Positions 1 through 11,800 of a DNA stretch of 64,000 bases are shown one piece after another. The first letter of the stretch is position 1. Each line of letters opens with the position of its first letter. The position numbers were made by a program, and so were the translations under genes. The stretch is from Castanea sativa (taxonomy: Eukaryota; Streptophyta; Magnoliopsida; Fagales; Fagaceae): positions 31,903,501 through 31,967,500 of the forward strand of contig NC_134021.1 in the NCBI RefSeq assembly GCF_040712315.1, in the 5' to 3' direction. The notes beneath the pieces were generated by a model. That model saw nothing but the letters and a program-made list of their open reading frames with translations. It was not told where the DNA came from and made no database searches.

Positions 1-814
1 TATTGAGAAAATTTTGAAAAATTATAACTATCATGATTGCAAACATGTTGTTACTCCTTTTGATTCTAGTGTTCATTTGTTTCCTATTAATAATGACAAT
101 GATGTTGTTAATCAAAATGAATATGCTAGCATAATCGGTAGTTTGTGATATGCTACTGATTGTACTAAACCTGACATTGTCTATGCAGTAGAAGTACTTA
201 GAAGATTTACTAGCAAGCCTAATAGAGATCACTGGCAAGCCATTGAGCGAGTTATGAAATATCTATCTAGTACGAAATCACAAGGTTTGTTTTATAAAAA
301 ATATCCTATTGTACTTGAAGGTTTCAGTGATGCCGACTGGAATACTTTGTCATATGATTCTCTGTCTACCACTGGTTACATTTTTACTTTGGGTAGTGGT
401 GCAATATGTTGGAAATCTAAAAAACAAACCATTATTGCTAACTCTACTATAGAGGTTGAGCTTATAGCTTTAGCTTCAACAAGTGAGGAAGCAAACTAGT
501 TAAGAGATTTGTTGCATGAAATTCCCCTTTGGAAAAAACCAATACCACCTATTTTAATTCATTGTGATAGCACTGCTACAATTGATAGATTGCGTAACCA
601 TTTTTATAATAGCAAATCCATACCCATAAGAAGAAAACACAATACTCTGAGATCGTATTTAAGTAATGACATCATTAATATAGAATATGTTAAATCTTGT
701 GATAATCTTGCAAATCCATTAACTAAGGCCTTAACAAGAGAAAGGGTTTGGAATACATCGAGGGGGATGGGACTGAAGCCCATACAACCAAGAGCCATGT
801 ATGAGGATACCTAA
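1..814 (+). pseudogene. Copia pol remnant (RT tail and RNase H), 3' end of element
   Basis: One frame starting at base 2 reads as the end of a Ty1/Copia polyprotein. It shows the reverse-transcriptase tail (the 'YASIIGSL' and 'RPDI'-like region), then the RNase H stretch with 'GFSDADW' near 325 and 'ICWKSKKQ' near 405, and a terminal 'LTKAL' near 718. Two in-frame stops (TGA at 146-148, TAG at 497-499) interrupt it, so it cannot give a full product. The final stop is at 812-814. The 5' part of the element lies outside the window. A polypurine tract and a 3' LTR follow in the same orientation, which confirms the strand. Otherwise the frame is well kept, suggesting moderate age. Confidence 0.85.
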
Positions 815-1376
815 CTCGGGGACTAGAGATCCTGAGAACTGAGTTCAATGGGAAAAATGAATTATATGATGGTCAACAATGCATTATTAATTTTAATTTT
901 ATTTGAAAAAATATAAATAAATAAATAATCCATCCCTATGATGTAAATGCATTTATCCTGTAAGGTGTAGGAGGTTGAGTTTTTTTTTAAACTCTTAATG
1001 AACAATCTGTTGCTCTTATGAGTGGGGTGTCAAAGTTATAGGAGCACCCTAGACAGATTTCACCTATGTGAGTGTGGGAGTGGGGTCGCTCACTATGAGA
1101 ATTGGGCTTATTCTCAAAGACGCTCATGAAAACTGGGATTAGCACAGGGTCGTAACGTGCTAGCGAGTAAAGCTCATGTCAACACCTAGATCGTTATGTG
1201 TGAGCAGTAATACTTTATTTCCCTTAAGTAGTCATAGTTCAAGTCGGAAACCACTATTGACTCTAGAGTAAAGATTGCTGTTTCACTAAGTGAAGGTTCA
1301 ATGTAGAGAACACCTTCATGATGCATAATAATCCCTCTTTGCTCAGTAATCTCTCATTTTCCTAATTTAATATTAA
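815..1376 (+). other. Non-coding 3' region between Copia pol and LTR
   Basis: No coding potential is seen. It lies between the pol stop and the polypurine tract, as expected for the 3' untranslated part of a Copia element. Confidence 0.6.
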
Positions 1377-1390
1377 AATGAGTGGGGGAA
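1377..1390 (+). promoter_or_regulatory. Polypurine tract (plus-strand primer of Copia)
   Basis: A purine run (AATGAGTGGGGGAA) ends directly against the TG that starts the LTR. In LTR elements this RNase H-resistant tract primes plus-strand DNA synthesis. Its place fixes both the 5' edge of the LTR and the + orientation. Confidence 0.75.
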
Positions 1391-1977
1391 TGTTAGTGCA
1401 TTTTAATTTACAGTACATTAAAACTTAAACCAACCGAAGATTAATAAAGGCATGAGTTATTGTGGAATTCATTAAAGGAAGAGTTAACATGCATGTAAGT
1501 TAAATTAAATAAATTTAGAAGAGTTATCTAAAATAATAAATAACATGTAGGTTATAAGAAGGATTGAAAGACTATATATATGACTATGCTACATGTTAAT
1601 TTCATAATAAGAGTGAAGGCAGATAAATAGTTAAAGCAAAGAGTATTGTGTGAGAGAGTGAATTCAATAATTCTCCTAAATACTTAGAGATTTCAAGCCA
1701 AAGAAAGATGTTTCTTTTCATGGAGCTTTGAGCTCAACTACTTATGCAGATTGCAGAATTGTTTCGAGCTACACAACAAACTGTTGGACTGTTGTATCTT
1801 AGAGGAGACAAGTCAGAAGTGAATTTCTACTGCATCGGTTTCTAGGCTTTGCCAACCACAGAGGGCTTGGATCTCCTTAAATAAAGCAAGATTTCCGTGC
1901 CTTGGCCCGACATTGTTTGTTTATATTTATATTTTTATTGTAATTAAAATATCATTTTATTGGTAATTTCTCCAACA
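1391..1977 (+). repeat. 3' LTR of the Copia element
   Basis: About 587 bp beginning TGTTAG and ending CCAACA, giving the TGTT...AACA terminal inversion typical of LTRs. A TATA-like stretch (ACTATATATA) sits near 1571. The 5' LTR is outside the window, so no identity or TSD comparison is possible. Confidence 0.7.
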
Positions 1978-3071
1978 TTTTCATCTAAATATTGCTCCAA
2001 AATCACTATCTCCTCCAAGATCCAGGTATGAAAAAATGTCAAGTGTTTTTGGCATTTTTGCATTGTTTTTGTGGTATATTTGCCCATTTGAGGTCCCATT
2101 TTAGTCCATGAGCTGTCATTGGAAAGGTTTTTTCATGTTCTTTGCAATGGTGATGAATTTTCTTCAATTGAACGGTTCATTCTTAGTCAAAAACGTGATC
2201 AAAGTTGGCAAAACGTGGCCAAGTCTAGAGTTTAGCCCAAATTTGGTCGAACTTAATGTGTTGAAGTGTTCTTTACAAAAGTAGGCAAGTTTTAACCTCA
2301 TTTGACCATAATCTTTGTTTCAAAAGGGATTTTCTTCGTTTGATTGTCACAAAGTCTTTGATGAATTCTGATGTTCAATTGTTTAAAAATAGTATCACAA
2401 AACCGAAAAATCCAAGGGTTAAAGTGGGGGTAATGAGAATGGGCCAATCATTTAGGTTATTTGCTCACATGATACTGAAACAAAATGCAAGGGAAAAAAA
2501 AGTAAAAAAATTTGGTTGATCCTGAACCAATCTGAGTTGGTCTAAGAAAAGATCATTGAGGAAAATTTGGTCAAGGTGGCAGTGGACTAGTGCAACGATG
2601 GAGCAGATGAGGACAAGCAAGACGGCAGAGCAGGTGAGGTGAGAGTAATGGCATTGTAGAGTGGATGAGGATCTCTCTCTCTCTCTGGTATTAATGAATT
2701 TGGTGGAGAATATAGCATGCAAGTAAATCGCGTTGTGGGATAAAAAAATTTTAAAAAAAATAGAAACTTATTAGAGGATGTGTTGTAAAAGTGAGTATGT
2801 AAAATAGAAAAAATTATTTTCTCTCTTCAATTTGGTTAAAAAAAATGCATAATCTATTAGAGATGCTCTTAATTAGAAGTAAAAGATTGATAGATGGTGC
2901 CACAACAACTCACATTCCAAAAACTTGTACCAACAATAAAATAAAGTGCAATAAAGTTAATCCATATCAAATTATCAATAATATAAGATTGGTCCCAAAA
3001 AAAATCATAATATTTTTTTAAAACCAAAAAATCATAAGTTTTGTATAATTGTTGTGTTGGCACGTTGTAAT
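1978..3071. other. Intergenic, no recognised gene
   Basis: AT-rich sequence with a short (CT)n run near 2672-2688 (seen as CTCTCT). Nothing coding is supported. A sequence near 2857-2872 looks like one end of a small PIF-type MITE but its partner was not found. Confidence 0.5.
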
Positions 3072-3074
3072 TAA

Positions 3075-4902
3075 GGCTCTATTTGTTTCTAGTGTAAAGG
3101 AAAATTGGAAAACGTTTTACACCAGTGATGGTGTTTGGCAACGACTCAGGAAAATAAGGTCAAACTGAAAATTAATGTATTTGATCATAAAATAACCCAC
3201 CTACACCTGTAAAATATTTTACACATTGATATTACCTTCAAACCGTTAACACTCTTGAAATTTTTTGTTCTCCTCACTCTCACTCACATCACTCATGAGT
3301 CACACCAAGCCCAAGCTAAAGGACGAATAGATTGGCTGCTAGTGAAGACCAGATTGTCGTCCTCAACCCACAACCCCATCATCGGGCATGTAAGCCCCAC
3401 AGTCGGTGAAGGTAATTGCTATTTTACTCCACCTTTAGCCTCTCTCATCCACTCCCCCAACTACCCATCTTTCTTCCTTACCGACCCATCTTCCTTTATC
3501 TTCCTCCATTTTTTTCCTCAACACCCACGTCCTCTGAGATCTTTATTTTTCTGGATCTATAGTGAATTTTTTTTTTCTTTTTTCATGATTTGGTTCTTGT
3601 AATAGCAATGATTTTTTCATAGGTTCATATTGATTTGTTCTTGGGCTCATATTTCTTTGTTTTTTAATTTCTGTGGTTCTTGGGTTCATATTGATTTGGT
3701 TTTTGAAATTGATATGTTCTTGGGTTCATATTGATTTTTCAAAAATTGAATATTACAACTATTTATAAATTAGATCAATCAATACATAAATGATTGTCTG
3801 TGAGAAAATAAAAGCATACTAAATATCTTTGGTTTTTTGCTTGGGTTGAAACTTATGTATTTTTTCATTTAAAAAATTGTGGATTTGGGTATTATCTATT
3901 CAAATGAGATATATTTGCTCTATTTGGTTGAATGGCTATTTTGCAGTTGTGATGTTGAACTTTTCTACATTTGTCTTGTGTTGCAGGCACGTTTCTTGTA
4001 TATCATCTTATTGCTTACACATTTGATTGAATGGTATGTCAAATAATTTCCTATGCTAAATATGTATGCCATAAGGCCAATTTTGGTTTTTAAATTGCTA
4101 TCCTATTGACCACATAAAGGGTAAGACATACGTGGTATTTGTTGGTCGTGTGTTTGGTGTGTACGACACATTCGAAGAAGCCCACCGTGTCCAAGTTCAT
4201 CAATTTTCTGGAGCCGATCATGAGGCATTCAAGAATAAAAGGGATGTAGAATTTGCTTTTATGAAATTTTGGTGAATTGATGGTGGGAATGTGCAAGAAG
4301 GTTCTTCGTCTAATACATATCCTACTCATTCTTGCTCAAGTTCCAATACTCCTTAAATTGAAGAGATCCCTTACTGCCCAGAAGATGTTAAATATGAATT
4401 ATTGAAATATCAATTAGATATTGCAATTGAGCAGTAGAACCATGCAATGAGGATTGCAAAGATAAATGCCAAAATGCTAAACGCAGTGGCATCCTAAGTC
4501 CTGCAGAATGATGAACTCAATCAAACGACACATCTAACTTTGGGTGAATGACCATGAAAGTTGTGGTAGTGGATTTTATTTTGTGTTGTATTGTGATTTT
4601 TGTATGTGGATACTTGAAAAATTGTTATATACGCAAAACTTGGATGTATATTTGTAAATATTTTGAGATTGGAATTAATGGATGTGTATAGGTGGTTTGA
4701 GAAATCCAATTGTTATAGGTTTATTTTTTGACATTTTTTCTAAAAAAATATTTACATTGGAAAACAAAATACTGGAAATAATTTTCTGGTGTATTTTCTT
4801 GAACACAACCAAACTGATGAAAATGTTTTCATTTCTATAAAATATTTTCAACTGAAAATATTTTATACTCGGAAATTATTTTATATATTGCCAAACATAG
4901 CC
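3075..4902. mobile_element. TIR DNA transposon remnant, PIF/Harbinger-like
   Basis: The left end starts GGCTCTATTTG and the reverse complement of the right end starts GGCTATGTTTGG. Both continue into AAAATATTTT-rich sub-terminal DNA. The flanks are TAA (3072-3074) and TAG (4903-4905), compatible with a decayed 3-bp TWA target duplication. GGC...TGTTTGG termini with 3-bp TSDs fit PIF/Harbinger. A hAT or other TIR family is the alternative because the TSD is imperfect. It carries a broken coding block at 4111-4551. No transposase was recognised. Confidence 0.55.
4111..4551 (+). pseudogene. RNase H1 N-terminal / viroplasmin-like domain protein remnant
   Basis: One frame (codons from 4111) begins with a motif close to the RNase H1 N-terminal domain, also called the caulimovirus-viroplasmin-like fold: 'YVVFVGRVFGVYDTFEEA' then 'VHQFSGADHEAFKNK'. 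This small fold binds RNA/DNA hybrids in eukaryotic RNase H1 and occurs widely in plant genomes. The domain itself (about 50 codons) is uninterrupted, but TGA at 4273-4275 and three further in-frame stops follow before the TGA at 4549-4551. No good start codon is present, so an upstream exon may be lost. It sits inside the TIR element at 3075-4902. No catalytic RNase H domain follows, so this is a domain relic rather than an enzyme. It need not have a viral origin. Confidence 0.6.
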
Positions 4903-4905
4903 TAG

Positions 4906-5397
4906 TGTACAATAAAAATAATGTTAGATATGGGTCTTGTTACATTAATCGTCACTTGCCACCTCAACAATAGAATTGTGTAAGTATAAACATTATTCAA
5001 TCCAAGATATCCAGATCATGCTTGTATTAAATGACCCTCAACCCGCTATTCCTTGAATTTGGCTTACTTCCTATACTTTTTTAGCTGGACATGTTATTTA
5101 GTTTTAAATATATAATGACAAATGAGAGTAAGTTTTAATCTTTATATTTTATTTAGTTAGTGGGTGATGTAGTAGTTTCTCATTAAAACAAAAGGAGATT
5201 TCTTTTAAAAAAGTACCAGAAGAAATCCCTATTCCTTAATCAAGATAGATTAATAAGTGGATAAAGTAACAAATCAACAACCCTTTTGAGATTCTTAATC
5301 AGAGAGCATATTCCAAAGCACGAAAACACAAAGCCAAAACCAAGATGCAATCTCTCCTGTAAAGTCTGGGTCTGTGTACTTTAAAAATTGGATCACT
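4906..5397. other. Intergenic; 3' flank of the PSY-like gene
   Basis: AT-rich. The part nearest 5397 should hold the 3' UTR of the minus-strand PSY-like gene. No clear poly-A signal was identified. Confidence 0.4.
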
Positions 5398-5810
5398 TCA
5401 AGCTCTTTTAGGGGTTTTTGGGTCATGATGGTTATTTGCTCCTGTTCCTGGATAATCCGCTCTTTCCATGTCCATCCTCCTTTCCATTATTCCTTCAGCC
5501 ACCTCAAACATCTCCTCAACTTCCTTCATATCCACTTCACCCTGTGAATTATATAGGACCTCACAATTAAATTCTTTATCATCCATTCAATCAAAAAGAA
5601 ATTAAAAGGTAATCAAAGAAAAGAGAGGAAAAAGGTCTAATGAAAATAGGTCAAGTGCTAACTTAGAGAGAGAAACCTTAAACCTTCAGAGCTATATGGA
5701 ATTGGCATAAATGTGATATATATTTTTAATACATGATATTTACATCTACAATAATTATCGACATACCATGTGACTTCATAAGGTTTCATGGTATTTAAAG
5801 TACCAAATTC

Positions 5811-5847
<37 letters not shown>

Positions 5848-6067
5848 CCTGAGCCAGAAAATCTTGGACTGATGGGTCTTCCCTGGTTGACCGGAGGCTT
5901 CCTATTAAGCAGAAAAATCTGATGTATCAATAAATTTTATAATAAAAAAGAAAAGACTACATGAAACCCCTTTGAGCCTTACTAGTTATAGGAACGACGG
6001 CAGACGACAGAATAAAGGAAAAACCCAGAAAGAATACCAGCAGCTTAAGAAAGGCATTATGCACCAT
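5398..6067 (-). CDS. PSY-like: PSY-like tyrosine-sulfated peptide hormone precursor (3 exons)
   Basis: Reading the minus strand, three exons join in frame into about 93 residues. Exon 1 (6067-5983) encodes a hydrophobic signal peptide ('MVHNAFLKLLVFFLGF...') ending in VVPIT, with donor GTAAG. Exon 2 (5901-5849) follows acceptor TTAATAG. Exon 3 (5541-5398) follows acceptor TTCACAG and ends in TGA. The C-terminus holds DYPGTGANNHHDP. This matches the D-Y-x4-A-N-x2-H-D-P pattern of plant PSY peptides, whose tyrosine is sulfated by TPST in the Golgi before secretion and perception by leucine-rich receptor kinases. The dibasic and acidic lead-in is usual for such precursors. The exon 2 donor would be GC (CAG|GCACTC), directly against a (GA/CT)n run; this is either a GC-AG intron or damage. 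A TATA box lies about 95 bp upstream. Family placement rests on the motif alone. Confidence 0.72.
5814..5846. repeat. (GA)n microsatellite in intron 2 of the PSY-like gene
   Basis: About 16 GA units on the + strand, read as CT on the gene strand. The run starts a few bases after the end of exon 2, so length changes could affect splicing. Confidence 0.9.
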
Positions 6068-6158
6068 CTTGATCAAACAGAAATTATATGTTCAAAGAAG
6101 AGTGAAAAAAGTATAGCAAAGTTTTGTGGTGGCTAGAAAGAGCTTGTGGTCAAGGTTC

Positions 6159-6165
6159 TTATATA
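6159..6165 (-). promoter_or_regulatory. TATA box of the PSY-like gene
   Basis: The minus strand reads CCTATATAAG about 95 bp upstream of the start codon at 6067. With a usual 30-bp spacing, transcription would start near 6130, leaving a 5' leader of about 60 nt. This supports the chosen first exon. Confidence 0.6.
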
Positions 6166-6169
6166 GGAG

Positions 6170-7137
6170 AAAAGGATAACTGAATGATTCAATAAAAAAA
6201 CAGGTCATTGGATTGAATATGCAAGTGAATGTAACTACTAGTGCATAAGGTCAGCTTCCAATTTTATTTTAATTGATATGTATCTCTCTCTTTTTTCTTT
6301 TTTTTTATGCAAAGCTTTCAGTTTCAATTTGCGTTGAGTTTCCACTTGCCTAGCTTTAAATCCTTTTTTTTTTTTTTTTCTTGTCATTCACCTTAACTTT
6401 GTGCTGTTATACTGTTGGCAAATTAATTGCCAATATTGATGCATTCCATTAGAATCTAAATAAATACAGTTAATTATTCTCATAAAAAAAAAAACTATTA
6501 TTTCCATTACTATTATTTTTTGAAATCACCATACTATATGCAAAAGGGTACACTTTCATGGAAGTGTCGATTCTTGTGGTAGCAAAATATGGTTTTTATA
6601 CAAAGGTTTTAAGTTGGAGTGGCAGCAAAATATGATCAACCGAAATAAGAAATAAAAAATAAGTTTGAGTTAACTCAACTAGTAAAATTACTTGTCGTTG
6701 AATATGTCATTTGAACCTTACCTACATTAACAATTGATTGGTATTTTGACTTTATAATAAAAAATAATAATCATAGAATAAGCGTCATAAATTAAAATAA
6801 TATGGCATCTAAAAAAAATATAACCAACAAAGGAAATACAAAACCTAACAAATAAAAAGAAAAATATATGATTTATTTATAACTTTAATTTCCGTTATTT
6901 AATTTTTACAACCATCATGACAAATGATTAAGAAGACAATAAATCATCTTAATTCTATGGAATTATTTGATCCTAAAAGGCATCTTCCATAGATAGCGCA
7001 TGAGGGTATATTACATTTTTAGTAGGGTTCTAGGAAATCTCACCCTCATATTCTTATACTATTTGGATAAATTTGACAATTACAATGGCAAGGGGATATA
7101 AAACTTTGATATCTCGATTGAAAACATTAGGATGCGT
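6170..7137. other. Intergenic, AT-rich
   Basis: Contains poly-T and poly-A runs and no supported gene. It holds the distal promoter of the minus-strand PSY-like gene and ends at the LINE target site. Confidence 0.5.
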
Positions 7138-7378
7138 AAGTTGAACACAACTCAACTATATATAAAGGACAAAGATTTTTTTCTCTTCCACGCTGCTCTC
7201 TCTGGAGACCGCGGAAAGTAGAATCCAGTTATCTTCCTCGGAGTGATATTTTCTTCCCTCTGCTAGCAACGTTAGCAGTAGGGCTTTGTGGGGTTTTTTT
7301 TTTCTGGGAATCTGGGAAACACTTCTATCTCTATCTCTCTCTCTCTCATTCTCTCTCTACTTATATACCATATCTGAC

Positions 7379-8755
7379 ATGGAAGATATTCTAAACGAAT
7401 GGAACAAGCTATCTCTTACTGCCGAGGAGGAGACCATACTAAGCCTGAAAAAGTCAAAAAATTTAAAAAGCAAGGAGTTTGTGTTAGCAGCAAAGTTCCT
7501 GACAAAGCGTGCCATTAATGTAGAAGCCGTTGGAAGGACCTTCAAACCCCTATGGAGGGCTTGTAAGGATTTCAAAATCAGGGAGGTGGGTGACCACGTT
7601 CTGCTATTTACATTCGAAGTAGAATCTGACGCTGAAAGAGTTCTAGTGCAGCAGCCATGGTCTTTTGATAAACACTTAGTCCTATTCCAGCGCTATGACT
7701 ACAAGACTCCGGCCAAAAATTTGCGCTTTACAACGACCAAATTTTGGGTGCAAATACATGGTCTACCGATGAGATTATTGGATCCCGAGACAGCCATAGA
7801 ATTGGGCCAATCCATTGGAGAAGTATCGGAAACGAAAGATCCAAAAGAGTTAGTAGGGACTGATTTTGTCCGTGTACGGGTGGATGTGGATGTCTCAAAA
7901 CCCCTGTGTAGAGGCCGCAAAATTGATATTGGAGAAGATGATGAACGCTGGGTGTCTTTCAAATACGAAAAACTACCCAACTTCTGCTACTGGTGCGGTC
8001 TAGTATCGCACGATGAGAAAGAATGTGCAAAATGGCTCATGGGCAGAGGCTCTGGATCAGAGGAAATTCAGGGGTATGGTGCATGGTTAAGAGCAACACC
8101 ATTCAATCCAGGAAAAACAGCATTTATGACAGTACCAGGAATGGGTGACGGTCTTGGAGGTTCTAGAGATGACATAGCTCTACCAGCAAAAGTCCGGAAG
8201 AAGTTGCCGGCGGAAACGCAAAGCGGCAACCAGTCTCAGGCCACCAGCGAGCCTAAGTCGAGTGCTGAAGTTCAAAATTTTCTAAGTATGGAAACAGAGG
8301 AAAATTTGGACGTTGATGAGCAAAATTCATGCGAGAATCCACCTCAAAATCCGCAGGTAATAAATCACTCTCCTATTATAACTCCTTCTGTCCATCCAAA
8401 AGATTTTGAATCCCACATTGAGGAGATTGACACGGCCCTTAAAAAATTCGAATCCCATGATTATAGCACATCAGATAGGACAGCTGGAGGTCCAACATAT
8501 GCGGCCCATAATGAAGGAAAATTAAGGAATACAACGGACAGATTGGAGAGTGCTAAAACTGAAATTATGGCCCAAGTGGAAAATCAGACTTCAGCCACGT
8601 TACCTGCTAATACTGAACCTAGGAAATGGAAGAAATTGGCACGTAATATTCCTAAGACAGCCACAGCCATAAAATCAACTATAGAAGCAAAACGGGGAAG
8701 GGAGGAAGATGATGAAATCCAACTCGTGTTACCTAACAAAAAATACCAGGTTTGA
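7379..8755 (+). CDS. LINE ORF1 nucleic-acid-binding protein (DUF4283, zinc knuckle)
   Basis: A 458-residue protein. Residues of about 35-180 match the DUF4283 domain common to plant L1 ORF1 proteins (for example 'WSFDKHLVLFQRYD' and 'KFWVQIHGLP'). A CX2CX4HX4C zinc knuckle follows at C203, C206, H211 and C216. The C-terminal half is polar and low in structure and ends in a basic stretch. The protein probably coats LINE RNA in the ribonucleoprotein particle. The ATG at 7379 is chosen because the domain starts soon after it. The frame stays open to 7286, but those upstream codons are a (CT)n leader. ORF2 starts 59 bp after the stop. Confidence 0.9.
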   Translation: MEDILNEWNKLSLTAEEETILSLKKSKNLKSKEFVLAAKFLTKRAINVEAVGRTFKPLWRACKDFKIREVGDHVLLFTFEVESDAERVLVQQPWSFDKHLVLFQRYDYKTPAKNLRFTTTKFWVQIHGLPMRLLDPETAIELGQSIGEVSETKDPKELVGTDFVRVRVDVDVSKPLCRGRKIDIGEDDERWVSFKYEKLPNFCYWCGLVSHDEKECAKWLMGRGSGSEEIQGYGAWLRATPFNPGKTAFMTVPGMGDGLGGSRDDIALPAKVRKKLPAETQSGNQSQATSEPKSSAEVQNFLSMETEENLDVDEQNSCENPPQNPQVINHSPIITPSVHPKDFESHIEEIDTALKKFESHDYSTSDRTAGGPTYAAHNEGKLRNTTDRLESAKTEIMAQVENQTSATLPANTEPRKWKKLARNIPKTATAIKSTIEAKRGREEDDEIQLVLPNKKYQV

Positions 8756-8814
8756 AGAGTGGATGGGCAGGACACTTCAATGGTGGAGGCTGTTCAACAG
8801 CCCCGCCAGTCGCC

Positions 8815-11800
8815 ATGAGTATCATAGTATGGAATTGCCGTGGGCTTGGGAACCTGCGGACAGAGAAGGAGCTTGGAGTGTTGATCCGAGCAAAAGATCC
8901 CTCCGTCGTGTTTTTAGCCGAGACATGGGCGGATGAAACTAGGCTACAAGAGATTAAACGTAAGATAGAATTTGAGAATTTATTTTTTGTGGAAAGAAAT
9001 AATAGAGGGGGTGGTTTGGCTCTATTTTGGAGAAATTCTATCGATGTGCATGTTGACACTTTTTCAAAGAACCACATAGACTCCATTATCAATAAGGGAA
9101 AGGATGACACATGGCGTTTCACAGGTTTCTATGGTGAGCCAATAACCTATAAACGATATGAGTCATGGAATAAACTCCGCCAACTCCAGAACAAGTTTAA
9201 TCTCCCTTGGCTATGTGCCGGGGATTTTAATGAAATTATTGGGAGCTCCGAGAAACTTGGGGGTAGCAACAGAAGTCAAACACAAATGCAATCATTTAGG
9301 GACGTGGTGGATGAATGTGGTTTTATTGATCTTGGATTTTCAGGAAACCAGTTTACTTGGCAAAAGCATTTCTCCACGGGTCATTCAATATGGGAGCGGC
9401 TTGATAGAGCTTTTGCAACTAATGATTGGCTTCTGAGGTTTGCAGGTACAAAAATTCATCATCTTTCAGCAGACTCTTCTGACCACTGCCCACTATGGAT
9501 CAACACCGTGGGACTTGACTTCCACAACGCACCAAAACTTTTTAAATTTGAAGAAATGTGGCTGTCAGACCGAGGATGCTCTGAAATTGTTGAGGCGATT
9601 TGGGATGCTAGAGGAAGTGATAACCCAACTGTGAGAACGGTGCGCAAGATTGAAAAATGTGGAAAGGAGTTGCTGAAATGGAACAGAGAACACTTCGGCA
9701 ATGTCCAAGCTTTACTGAAACAACGAAGAAAAGAATTGGTGCAAGCTGAAAAAGAAGCCATGCGGACTGGTCAAAACTTTCGGCTGGTGGAGTTGAAAAA
9801 AGAAATTGAAGGACTAATGGACAAGGAGCAACGAATGTGGTTTCAAAGAGCAAAAGTTTTATGGGCTTCACAAGGTGACCGAAACTCCAAATTCTTCCAT
9901 AGTAGGGCCACTCAACGTAAAAGGAAAAATACAATACAAAGACTTCGGGCCCCTACAGGTCAGTGGAGTGCATGCAAAGAGGAAGTGGCTGATATACTAG
10001 TGTCCTATTATCAGGGGCTGTTCACATCGGCAATGGAAACACAGTGGGAGGAAGCAACAAACTCAATCCAAAAAGTGATTAGTGCTGACATGAACCACCA
10101 ACTCTCACTTGACTTCACAGCCTTGGAGGTGCAGAAGGCAGTTAAGGAAATGGCCCCACTAAAATCCCCTGGACCTGATGGCATGCCACCACTGTTCTAC
10201 CAGCACTTTTGGAGTACCCTGGGTAATGATGTTTCACAAACTGTATTGCACTTTCTAAATTTTGAAACTCTCCCTGAAAATCTCAATCATACTTTTATTT
10301 CCCTAATCCCAAAAAATAAATCCCCTGAGTATGCTTCAGATTTCAGACCCATAAGCCTTTGCAATGTGCTTTATAAAATCTTCTCCAAAGTATTGGCAAA
10401 TAGGCTCAAAAAAATTTTACCAAATATTATTACTGAACATCATAGTGCCTTTACTAAAAGTAGGCTTATTTCTGATAATATTTTGGTTGCTTTTGAGTCT
10501 CTCCATAGTATGCAGAAACATGGTGGGAAGGAGAACTACATGGCAATTAAGTTGGACATGAGCAAAGCATATGATAGGGTGGAGTGGTCTTACCTTGAAT
10601 CTGTTATGAGAAGGTTGGGTTTCACTGAAAAATGGATAAAGCTGATAATGTTGTGTGTCAGAACAGTCACCTATTCCATACTTGTGAATGGAGAACCTAA
10701 AGGGATGATTAAACCTTCCAGAGGCATCCGTCAAGGGGATCCACTATCACCATTCCTATTTTTGTTGTGCACTGAAGGTCTACATGGCCTTATTAGTAAG
10801 GCAGCAACACAAGGAGAAATCAAGGGTTATTCTATTTGTAGAAGTAGCCCTAGACTAACCCATCTTCTTTTTGCAGATGATAGCTTGCTATTTTGCAGGG
10901 CCACAATTCAGGAATGTCAACAGATTATGAATATCCTTGATACATATGGCAAATGCTCAGGCCAACAAATCAACAAAAGCAAAACCACCATCTTCTTCAG
11001 CAAATCCACCCCTGATGAAATTAAAAACCACATCAAAATCACACTGAAGGTACCCGAGATCATCCAATATGAGAAGTATTTGGGACTACCATCCTTAATA
11101 GGAAGACACAAGAAGACCAGCTTTAATTTCATAAAGGAGAGGGTGTGGAAAAAACTTCAGGGATGGAAGGAGAAACTTTTGTCACAGGCAGGAAGGGAAA
11201 TTCTTATCAAGGCGGTGGTCCAAGCTATACCGACTTACACAATGAGCTGTTTCAAGCTCCCTCTAGGCCTTTGTGCAGACATTGAGAGCCTCACTAGGAA
11301 ATTTTGGTGGGGGCAAAAAGGAGATAGAAGAAAAGTACATTGGGTGAAGTGGGACACTCTGTGTAAACCCAAATCCGAGGGGGGTATGGGTTTCAAGGAC
11401 CTAGCAAACTTCAATGATGCACTTTTGGCAAAGCAAGCATGGAGATTATTACACAATAAAAACTCCCTATTTTATAGAGTTTTCAAAGCGAGGTTCTTTC
11501 CCCATTGCTCCATCTTGGAAGCCCAATATTCAAACACCGGTTCCTATGCATGGAGGAGTATATTAAATGGTCGGGATTTGTTACTCAAAGGTGTACGATG
11601 GAGGGTTGGTTGTGGAGAGAAAATAAGTGTGTGGAATGATGCATGGCTGCCCTCCTTAACTCAGCCTAGGATCTGGTCACAGGTTGTACAAGGCTTTGAA
11701 GATATGAGAGTATCGGACCTCATTGATCAAACCACGCATAAGTGGGATAGAAACCTCTTACAAGGGTTATTTATACCAAACGAGGCAAAGCAAATTGCAA

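Noticed and set aside
2857..2872. End of a PIF-type MITE (inverted AAGAGCATCTC)
   Set aside because: The opposite TIR was not found upstream, so no element can be drawn.
3255..3602. Open frame of about 115 codons on the + strand
   Set aside because: Low-complexity Phe/Ser/Pro-rich reading of a pyrimidine-rich stretch inside a TIR element, with no domain or support.
5658..5930. Minus-strand frame with a Leu-Ser repeat
   Set aside because: It is the (GA)n microsatellite and the intron/exon 2 region of the PSY-like gene read in the wrong frame.
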